NCBI GenBank assembly: GCA_031761405.1
Contig: JASEVX010000337.1
Span: forward strand, 115,843 to 179,842
Source: Serripes groenlandicus
Taxonomy: Eukaryota; Mollusca; Bivalvia; Cardiida; Cardiidae
Direction of reading: 5' to 3'
DNA length: 64,000 nt
The notes under the pieces were generated by a model, which had not been told where the DNA came from, did no database searches, and worked only from the letters and a program-made list of their open reading frames with translations. Position 1 is the stretch's first letter. The number at the start of each line of letters is the position of its first letter. The position numbers and the translations under genes are program-made. Shown in pieces: positions 21,150 through 33,100 of the stretch.

Positions 21150-24100
21150 GTAACTGGCAATCTCCTTATTGAACACAGTTTGTTTTACTCTTTCCCACAT
21201 GCAGCCGCATTTCGCTGCGTCTGTAGAAATGATTTTGAAATCATCATGAGAAAGTTCTTTTATTAAATCGAGTTTATTAGCCGTTGTTGTCGAGCTTTCT
21301 GTAGCTGTTCTCTGCGAACATGAACTATGGACGCTTTGTCACAGTTCGTTCAGATAAAAGAACGAACAAAGGCATAATTATTAGTCTGATTGATTATTTG
21401 ATTGTTTTTGGTGTTTTAAACCGCTTTCAACAAGTTTTCAGTTGTATCATGATGTTTCCTGGGTAAGTTACAACGAGTATTACTGGTCAATTTATCCTGA
21501 CACCAGCCAGTCAGTCGTAATGCTAACCCCGTAACCCTTAGCGCCAAGGAGGACAGCCATGTCTACATTGTTTAAAGTATTTGGTATGATCCGGCCTGGG
21601 ATCGAACTCGCGACCTCCTACTACTCGTACACCACCGATCCGGTATAGAATAACGAACAAAGGCAGTAATAGTGTTGTCTTGTCTGAGGTAATCGGAATA
21701 CACACCAGGTATACATGTAAGCGGAGTACACACCAGGTATAAATGTTATCGGAGTACACATCAGGTATACATGTAAGCGGAGTACACACCAGGTATAAAT
21801 ATAATCGGAGTACACACCAGGTATACATGTAAGCGGAGTACACACCAGGTATAAATGTTATCGGAGTACAAACCAGGTATAAATGTAATCGGAGTACACC
21901 CCAGGTATAAATGTAATCGGAGTACACTCCAGGTATAAATGTAATCGGAGTTCACACCAGGTATAAATGTAATCGGAGTACACTCCAGGTATAAATGTAA
22001 TCGGAGTTCACACCAGGTATAAATGTAATCGGAGTACACACCAGGTATAAATGTAATCGGAGTACACCCCAGGTATAAATGTAATCGGAGTACACTCCAG
22101 GTATAAATGTAATCGGAGTACACCCCGGTATAAATGTAATCGGAGTACACACCAGGTATAAATGTAATCGGAGTACACTCCAGGTATAAATGTAATCGGA
22201 GTTCACACCAGGTATAAATGTAATCGGAGTACACACCAGGTATAAATGTAATCGGAGTACACCCCAGGTATAAATGTAATCGGAGTACACACCAGGTATA
22301 AATGTAATCGGAGTACACCCCAGGTATAAATGTAATCGGAGTACACACCAGGTATAAATGTAATCGGAGTACACTCCAGGTATAAATGTAATCGGAGTTC
22401 ACACCAGGTATAAATGTAATCGGAGTACACCCCAGGTATAAATGTAATCGGAGTACACACCAGGTATAAAAGTAATCGGAGTACACCCCAGGTATAAATG
22501 TAATCGGAGTACACACCAGGTATAAATGTAATCGGAGTACACTCCAGGTATAAATGTAATCGGAGTTCACACCAGGTATAAATGTAATCGGAGTACACCC
22601 CAGGTATAAATGTAATCGGAGTACACACCAGGTATAAAAGTAATCGGAGTACACAGCAGGTATAAATGTAAGCGGAGTACACACCAGGTATAAATGTAAT
22701 CGGAGTACACACCAGGTATAAAAGTAATCGGAGTACACACCAGGTATAAATGTAAGCAGAGTACACACCAGGTATAAATGTAATCGGAGTACACACCAGG
22801 TATAAAAGTAATCGGAGTACACACCAGGTATAAATGTAATCGGAGTACACACCAGGTATAAATATAATCGGAGTACAAACCAGGTATAAATGTAATCGGA
22901 GTTCACACCAGGTATAAATGTAATCGGAGTACACCCCAGGTATAAATGTAATCGGAGTACACACCAGGTATAAATGTAATCGGAGTACACCCCAGGTATA
23001 AATGTAAGCGGAGTACACACCAGGTATAAATGTAATCGGAGTACACCCCAGGTATAAATGTAATCGGAGTTCACACCAGGTATAAATGTAATCGGAGTTC
23101 ACACCAGGTATAAATGTAATCGGAGTACACCCCAGGTATAAATGTAATCGGAGTACACACCAGGTATAAATGTAATCGGAGTACACACCAGGTATAAATG
23201 TAATCGGAGTACACACCAGGTATAAATGTAAGCGGTTAACAACTACATGTATCCGTTTCAATGATTGAAGTGTTGTGGTTTCACGCCGATTTCAACATTT
23301 TTTTAGTCATGTCACGTTTGCTAGTTCCCCTACTCATGTGTGTATGGCTTTCTCACTTCAGTACTTGACACAACACTTTTTCCAAGCAACTTGCTGCGTT
23401 TACACATAGACTGTGAACCCATAGTAGGGAGACGAATGATGCTTGTCACGTTGACCTAAAATTGTCAAACGTCGGAAAGATCGTTGGCCGAGCTGGGGTT
23501 CGAACTAAGATCACCTGGACGTTCCAACGAAGCTTTTAATTAAATTAACATGTGTGGTTACCTATTCATATAGCATAACCATAATCATAATCATCATAAT
23601 AATGAATAATGATAATCATCATAATAATGAATAATCATAATCATCATTAATGTTGTTGTTTATTACAATCTGATAATTGTTTTACAGATTTCGAGTTTTT
23701 GTTGCGTTTTCTGAGAACTAGAAAATTCAGTCAACTTGGAGCGAGACAAACGCTAGAGAACTACTGGACATGTAAAACAAAAATGCCTCAGTTCCACATA
23801 GGTATTGATCCTGCGGATACCAACTTCCAGCAAGTGCTCAAGTATGGGTAAGGCAAACACTTCGGCACCCATTTAACGGTTAAGAATGAAATGGATGTTT
23901 TACAAGTCTGTATTTAATTCCATATAACTTCTAGCCTACTTACGTGGTCATACTAAATACTTTTAAAATGGTAGTAATAATTGTCCCAGCTCAGGATCGT
24001 GGAATTAGCATCATTACGACTGACTCGCTGTACGCGATGTATAAGGTGTGGTGAACAATCTAGTTGTCATTGTTGGTTTCATGCAAGACGTACTAATTTA

Positions 24101-27100
24101 CTATGGTATACCGGGTACAAGACTAGTCGATTTCATCTCGATGATTATTTTATTAATGTAGATTGTTTGATCAGCCACTAAAGTTTGTCCGAGTTAACGT
24201 GTCAATCATAACACTATAACATTGAGCCGTCTCGCGAGAAAACCAACATTATGGCCTCTGCGAAATGTATCGACCCAGATCAGCCTGCGCAGTCCGCGCA
24301 GACTGATCCGGGCCGACACATTCGGTCTCAGGGGGATAGAGGTATAGAGTAATGATTCCTGAAACAGAAAATCTGCAGGAGGCAAAAAGTGTCAATCCGG
24401 GTAAGCCTGCGCGGAATGCTTAGGCTGATCCGGGTCTATACTTTACGCAGAGTCCATAATGTTGGTTTTCTCGCGGGACGGCTCAATTGTTCTCTCTCGT
24501 ATAGATTTCTCTTCGGCCATAAGAAGGTGGACGACGAAGGGCGACGGATCATGTTTGCTCGACCAGGTTGGTTTTCTTTTTTTTCTTTTTCTATTTCCAT
24601 TTGTCACCAGTATATTTACGGGTCATCGTACACATCCTCATATATAGTCTTTTCTGAATCGCCAACACATTTATAAGAGATTTTTGATCAAACAATGCTA
24701 ATCAGACATGTTGAGATAGCATGTACATGCAAACATATTAGCTAAATAATTTATGTGGGAGAAGTGTTTTCAACAGATAAGGGCATATCCCGGCGGACAG
24801 GAAATACGACATTGGTCCCACACTTTATAATGACCTCGAGATAGATATATCCATAAGAGTTGTATTGACTGTAACCACACTTTATAATAACATCGAGATA
24901 GATATATCCATAAGAGTTGCATTGACTGCAATCCTTCAGACCCATTTAGCCTGTCCTAACGGTTCAAGCAATTGTCACACAGACTGATAATTCATTTTGT
25001 GTTATCTTATATATTTCAAAGGACTACATGCAACATTGCCCCTCTGGCTGGGGAATGGTCGATAAGAATAACAGCCACAGGGGCAATGTGGCATGCAGTC
25101 CTTTGAAAGATATTAGATAACACGAACTGAGTAATCAGTCTGTGTATTCTTAAATCCGGGCGTGACGTCATACGATAAGTCACTTTGATATATTTTAGAA
25201 ACAATTGTTTACAATTATGTCAATAAAACAGTACGTCCTCGTTCTTTGTCATTTTCCTGAGGCTGGATTTAATGAAGTTTGTTCTCGTTAATTGACAAAC
25301 TATTAATAAGTAAATTGCTTCCCTACACGGAATAGTGTACAATATCAGCTAAGCAGAACGATACTAAATGTCATTGCAAAGCTGCTATCTTCCCCAAATA
25401 CGCAGGAGCATTGGTTCACAAGATGGCTGTAGAGAAATTACTTGAATAAATGAAATAAATTCATTGAGGAAAATTCTTTTGTCTCGCGACGACGAAGGCG
25501 TCAAACATCAACGTTAAAGTTTTGTTTTTTGTTTGTTTTACTTTTCTCAATAAGTACTAGTCGTACTAGTTTCAAATTTGGATCAAAGATACATCTTGTA
25601 CATGTACCCTTCTTCATATTTATACTGATTTAATATCATCACAGATGCCATCACAGATGCCATACTTTATGTGTAAGAGGTAATTGAGCCGTCCCGCGAT
25701 AAAACCAACAGTATGGGCACTGCGTAATGTATCCTCCCAGATCAGCCTGCGCAGTCCGCGCAGGCTGATCCGGGCCGACATATTCCGTCTAAGGGGGATA
25801 GGGTTATAGAGTAATGATTTCTGAAACAGAAAATCCACTAGAGGCGAAAAGTGTCTATCCGAGTAAGCTTGCGCGGCATGCTTAGGCTGATCCGGGTCGA
25901 TACTTTGCGCAGAGTTCACAATGTTGGCTTTTTCGCAAAATGGCTCATATGCAGAGCTCTCAATTAGTGGGTGTATTATTATTTCATTTATATTTATCAA
26001 TATTTGGCGTACTAATCCTACGTTTTTAGCATTCAATTGATTCGTCGTATTGAGATTACAAATGATTCGTCGTATTGAGATTACAAATGAATCGTCGTAT
26101 TGAGATCATAATGATTCGTCGTATTGAGATTACAAATGAATCGTCGTATTGAGATTACAAATGATTCGTCGTATTGAGATTACAAATGAATCGTCGTATT
26201 GAGATTACAAATGAATCGTCGTATTGAGATTACAAATGATTCGTCGTATTGAGATCACTAATGATTCGTCGTATTGAAATTTTAAAATAAACAATACCGA
26301 GTTCAATTTGGGAATCAATTAGAATTTTTCGAGCGAAGATCTGTATAATCATAAACAGTAGTGATTGCGTACCACGTAATGTAATACTTAAAACTACATT
26401 TGCCAACAAGTAATACCAAGATCAGCCTGCACATTCGTGCAATGTGTCCTGGGTATACATTGTTCCGTTTTATGGGCCAGTGGCTTAAGTACTTTTCAAT
26501 AAAGATGTGTCATTGTCATTCTTCGCAATTCATGTATTTAAAGGTAACACATACTTCTACATAAATGCGTAAGAACTTATTAGAATATCCAAAGTGATGA
26601 GGAAACAACCTTCAGTTTGGGAACTAAATTGTTGCAAATCGATGTTTGTGTTCAGCATAGTGATATCCATTATATTTAAAAAGTTGAATGTATTTTATAG
26701 GCTGCTTCACATATGAAAAGTTGAAAGAGATCGGTATACCCACTGTATACAAAGTGTTCAGTTTAGTTTGTGAGTGGTGTATGTTTGATGAAAACAGTCA
26801 GGTAAATGGTCTCGTTTGTGTCATCGACTATACCGGCATGGGCATGCAGCAATACATAGCGTATACCAACTTTGAAGAACAGAAAAATCTAAATAAATTC
26901 CTCCAGGTAATACTTATTTAAAATTATTAAAAATGATTAATATAGCAGGAGAGTTCGAAATAACACAAATGTCGCCTGTCAAAATGTCAAAAATTGAAAG
27001 CCCGAATGACAGACGGTTGGACGGATAGACGGACGAACGACAGAAAAGTATTCTCTCTTTTTTTTCTCACTACAAAACCAGGCGACAAAACATATTTAGA

Positions 27101-30100
27101 AAACATACAATGCTTGTTTTCTGTATTGTTTAAATCATTGAATAGAGTTGAAAACAGTATTACAAATTGAGAAACTGCTCAGGATGAGCAATTTCCTCTT
27201 TTGTCAAAATGTTTCAAAAGTCGTCTGCAATGCGTAAACACGAACTTAACTCGTTCACTCGCATTGTGATCATTATCATTCAACAGGTGCTCCCAATAGA
27301 TATGAGTGTACGATTAATATGTGATGAGTGGAACCGATCATACTGTGCGGGGCTGATCAGACTAAACGGGGCCGATCAGACTGTGCGGGGAATGAACAGA
27401 CTGTACGGGGGCTGATCGGACTAGACAGGGACTGATCAGACTAGACGGGGGCTTATCAGACTGTACGAAAGCTGATCAGACTGTACGGGGGCCAATCAGA
27501 CTATACGTGGGCCGATCAGACTGTACGGGGGCCGATCAGACTTTGCGGGGCCAATCAGACTATACAGGGCTGATCAGATTATACGGGGGCTGATCAGACT
27601 GTACTGGGCCGATCAGATTATACGGGGGATGATCAGACTGTACGGGGCCGATCAGATTATACGGGGGCTGATCAGACTGTACGGGGCTGATCAGATTTTA
27701 CGGGAGCTGATCAGACTGTACAGAGGCCGATCAGATTATACGGGAGCTCATCGGACTGTACGGGGCCGATCAGATTATACGGGGGCTGATCAGACTGTAC
27801 GGGATCGATCAGATTATACGGGGGCTGATCAGACCATACGGAGGCCGATCAGATTATACGGCAGCTGATCGGACTGTACGGGGCCGATCAGACTGTGCGG
27901 GGGCTGATCCGACTTGTGGGGACCAATCAGACTATGCCGGGGCTGATCAGACTAGACGGGGGCCGATCAGACTATACGGGGGCTGATCAGACTGTACGGG
28001 GCCGATCAGATTATACGGGGGCTGATCAGACTGTACGGGGCCGATCAGATTATACGGGAGCTGATCAGACTGTACGGAGGCCGATCAGATTATACGGGAG
28101 CTGATCAGACTGTACGGAGGCCGATCAGATTATACGGGAGCTCTTCGGACTGTACGGGGCCGATCAGATTATACGGGGGCTGATCAGACTGTACGGGATC
28201 GATCAGATTATACGGGAGCTGATCAGACTGTACGGAGGCCGATCAGATTATACGGGAGCTGATCAGACTGTACGGAGGCCGATCAGATTATACGGGAGCT
28301 CTTCGGACTGTACGGGGCCGATCAGATTATACGGGGGCTGATCAGACTGTACGGGGCCGATCAGATTATACGGGGGCTGATCAGACTGTACGGAGGCCGA
28401 TCAGATTATACGGCAGCTGATCGGACTGTACGGGGCCGATCAGACTGTGCGGGGGCTGATCCGACTTGTGGGGACCAATCAGACTATGCCGGGGCTGATC
28501 AGACTAGACGGGGGCCGATCAGACTATACGGGGGCTGATCAGACTGTACGGGGCCGATCAGATTATACGGGGGCTGATCAGACTGTACGGGGCCGATCAG
28601 ATTATACGGGAGCTGATCAGACTGTACGGAGGCCGATCAGATTATACGGGAGCTGATCAGACTGTACGGAGGCCGATCAGATTATACGGGAGCTCTTCGG
28701 ACTGTACGGGGCCGATCAGATTATACGGGGGCTGATCAGACTGTACGGGATCGATCAGATTATACGGGGGCTGATCAGACTGTACGGAGGCCGATCAGAT
28801 TATACGGCAGCTGATCGGACTGTACGGGGCCGATCAGACTGTGCGGGGGCTGATCCGACTTGTGGGGACCAATCAGACTATGCCGGGGCTGATCAGACTA
28901 GACGGGGGCCGATCAGACTATACGGGGGCTGATCAGACTGTACGGGGCCGATCAGATTATACGGGGGCTGATCAGACTGTACGGGGCCGATCAGATTATA
29001 CGGGAGCTGATCAGACTGTACGGAGGCCGATCAGATTATACGGGAGCTGATCAGACTGTACGGAGGCCGATCAGATTATACGGGAGCTCTTCGGACTGTA
29101 CGGGGCCGATCAGATTATACGGGGGCTGATCAGACTGTACGGGATCGATCAGATTATACGGGGGCTGATCAGATTATACGGGACCGATCAGATTATACGG
29201 GGGCTGATCAGACTGTACGGGATCGATCAGATTATACGGGGGCTTATCAGACTCTACGGAGGCCGATCAGATTATACGGGAGCTGATCGGACTGTACGGG
29301 GCCGATCAGACTGTGCGGGGGCTGATCAGACTATGCCGGGGCTGATCAGACTAGACGGGGGCCTATCAGACTACGCCGGAGGTTGATCAGACTGTGCGAG
29401 GCCGATCAGACTGTGCGGAGACTGATCAGACTTGCGGGGGCCGATCAGACTATGCCGGGGTTAATCAGACTGGTCGCGGGCCGATCAGACAAGCAGGGAT
29501 GATCATAATATATCTATAGGTGCTACCTATTTACGAAAAAACGCAAGATAATTATGAACAACAATTAAAGAGCATACTTTGGCCATAAAAAAGGATTTAT
29601 AAGTAATTGACTAGAAAATAATAATGTTAATGTCATGTTTCTTGTATTATCAAAACATATTTGGAATTCGTATTGTTGTCGTCTATTATTACGAACAGAA
29701 AATAATAAAGTAAAGAATTTTAGAAAATCAAGGAATACATTTATAATGAACGAGGTTAAAACATGAGGGCCAAGATGATCCTTAATCGATCACCTGCATT
29801 ATGGTAAAGAAGCAAATAGATCAGCCCTTTTCTGATGCCACCTGGCGACTGCCTTTTTCAACCAGTTAATATGACTAGAACAAACAAATTATGTAAGGGG
29901 TCACATTTCTGCTAAACCCTTTTCCTATTAGAGACGGTTTCTGAGGCCTATGCAACGGACGATTTAGGAAAAGATTGTCACCAAAAGAACAATTGCTCCT
30001 TATGAGAAAGTTATCCTTTTGCCACAATGTTTGATAAATAATTATACTTTGAATGAGTGAGTCAATAGCTCATGTATAGGAATTTGGGGTCTTTCATGTT

Positions 30101-33100
30101 GATACCACTTTTTTTGCGGGAATCGACGTCGCTCCATTGACGTTACGCCAAGATGGAGTGTAACGGAAATGACGTCACGTCCTTCTTTGGCTACGATATA
30201 GTCAAACTTTAGGTTCGGGCGTAGAAGGCTAATGCTGTCGTTTTTTTGACGAACGGGAAAACATATTTCTTACAGATTTCCATTTATTTTAACTTTTCGT
30301 ACACATGTTTATTCCCACATAATACAGCACTTTAATGATCTTAAATATCTATTTAAAAAAAAAAGACGACAATATTTTTCAATCCGTGTTTTTCTGCTCA
30401 TTTTATACATACCTAAAATACCGATTTAAAAAAAATGATTAAAAAGACGACAATAATTTTCAATCTGTGTTTTAAGTCTGCGTTTTATACATATCCAAAT
30501 TGGCGGGCCCCATGAATTTGTCCAGTTTCATTTCAGAAAGCTTCATGGGTTATTGAAAGTTTTTTCGTACTATACGGGGGTCGATCAGACTGTATTGGGC
30601 TGATCAGACTATGCGAGGGGTTAATCATTCTGGTCGGGGGCCCATCAGACAAGCAGGGATGATCATACTATACGCGGGCCGATTAAATTGTCCGGGGATA
30701 TATCAGACTATACGGGGGTAGATAAGAACATACGTGGGCTGATCAAACTTTGCCGGGGGTTAATAAGATGGTGTGGTGGTTGATAAGACTGTACGGGGCC
30801 AATCAGACCGTATTGGAACTGATCAGACTGGTCGGGGGCTGATCAGACTGTACGGGGCCGATCAGTCCGTATTGGAACAGAAAAAAACAGAGCGGGAGCT
30901 GATTTGATTGTACAGGGCCGATAAGACTGTGCTGAGGGTTGATCAGACTGTGCGTGGGGTTGATCAGACTATGCGAGGGCAGATAAGATTATATGAAGCA
31001 TATTATACTCTAAGGGGGCCGATCCGACTGTAAGGGGGGCCGATCCGACTGTTAGAGGGCCGATCAGACTGTGCGGGGCTAATCAGACTGTACGGGCGTT
31101 GATCAGACTATATGGGGGCCGATCAACATGTACGGGGGCTGATCAGACTATACGGGCGCCGATCACACTATATGGGTGCCGATCAATATGTACGGGGGCT
31201 GATCAGACTATACGGGCGTCGATCACACTATATGGGAGCCGATCAATCTGTACGGGGGCTGATTAGACTGTACGGGCGTCGATCACACTATATGGGGGCC
31301 GATCAATCTGTACGGGTGCTGATCACACTATATGGGAGCCGATCAATCTGTACGGGGGCTGATCAGACTGTACGGGCGTCGATCAGACTGTATGGGATTG
31401 ATCAGATTGATCTGTATCTTCAGTAGTAGCATATTACATACATTGACGATGAACATTGGTATCTAAATATAGTTTTAAACCATAACTGTGAGACCTAGAA
31501 AATAGTATTAATGGCATTTCCCCCATTTGGCGCTAAGGATCACGATGTGAGGAAAGCACGAGCTCGCTGGTGTCGGGATTATAGAACCAGTAATACTGGT
31601 AACCTAGGAAACGATGTGATTCTAACTGTTGAAAGAGTAAAACACCTTACAAACAAATATTTATGTTTTGTTTTGTTTTCAGAAAGCGTTACCCATCCGC
31701 TTGAAATCCATTAATTTTTACAACGAGCCAACTTTCTTTGACATCTTGTTGACATTCTTCACCCAGTTTACGTCTGACAAAATAAAACAAAGGGTATGTA
31801 CTAGACAAACCTTAACCCTTTCTCATTACAAACGCCGCTGTAGCAGACATACTTTGTAAACAATGAGACAACAAGAGAAATTACTCATAACGCCGTATCT
31901 TTTCTTTTTGCTACAATGTTTTCAACTTTATTCAATAATCGTTCTTTCTTTCATAGAGAGTTTCTATATGTTAGTCTAAATGTTTTCAAAGTCGTCTGAT
32001 GCAGATTTGTCGTATGCGGGAAATGGTTAACATTTACTTCATGGAGGAGCATCTTTACGCATCTTCAGCAGAATATTTTGAAATCGTTATTGCAAAAGGT
32101 CACCTTTGCTCATAATAAGTGGTTTCACGTTATGCCACACTGTCTCCAATTGTTTTCAATATTTATTCAAAAACAAGGATTATGTACATGTATACTCAGG
32201 GGTGCGTTCAGATTTACTATAATAATTGATGGTCAACGGTTTGTTCGTTCAAACGTTTCAAATGATAACGTAAATGCAAAAGAAATACCACAATATCGCT
32301 AAACGCGGCTTAATTTCCTTTTTCTACCAGATGAATGTTGTAGGTAAGAATCTGGTGGATCTGTATAAAGTTGTCGACAAATCACTTCTGCCAACCGAGT
32401 ATCTGCCCGACGAGCACCAGGGACCTAGCGCTGGTCCCATGGATAAAGTCATAGGTAGGTAGGACATGTGAATGCTTCCCTATTATCATTATCATTCCCT
32501 CCTCCTTCCTTTTCTTGAGACATCCGGTTATAAATCATCCAATTTATCTACTCGGCCACGTTAGATTCACTATGATTGATTGATTGAGTTTTGACACCGT
32601 TTCAACCATTTTTCAATCATATTACGGCGGTGGTTTCCCCTGTTCATGTGTTCTCTACACAACCATTTTTCAGTCATATTACGGCGGTGGTTTCCCCTGT
32701 TCATGTGTTCTCTACACAACCATTTTTCAGTCATATTACGGCGGTGGTTTCCCCTGTTCATGTGTTCTCTACACAACCATTTTTCAGTCATATTACGGCG
32801 GTGGTTTCACCTCCACACAACAGTATTTTCCAAGTAGCTGGCTGATTTTTCCATAGATTGTTAGCCCATTGATGGAAGACGAATGACCATTGTCACATCA
32901 TGTCAGACATCGGAAATAGTGTCAGCCGAACTGGGGCCCGAACTCACAACCCCTGGATTAAAATCCCGCGTCGATTGCGACTGAGCTATCGGGACTTGAT
33001 CATTGTTTTTAGATTGATTCGCCAATTCGACATTATTACACTGGCTACTGAACACTTATTCATGATCTCAGAATAAACAAACCAGTACGAGGCAAGTAAA

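Noticed and set aside
21761..23261. Open frames of 437 and 352 codons on the minus strand
   Set aside because: They lie wholly in the 28-base minisatellite, whose unit has no stop in any minus-strand frame; all frames are open together and give the same peptide repeats.
27629..31426. Frames with repeated GADQTVRG-like or IRLYG peptides
   Set aside because: Translations of the GATCAG satellite in an intron, identical at three places because of DNA-level duplication.
32570..32856. Four overlapping frames with 19-residue repeats
   Set aside because: These come from the 57-base internal expansion of a SINE; frames on both strands are open simply because the unit lacks stops.
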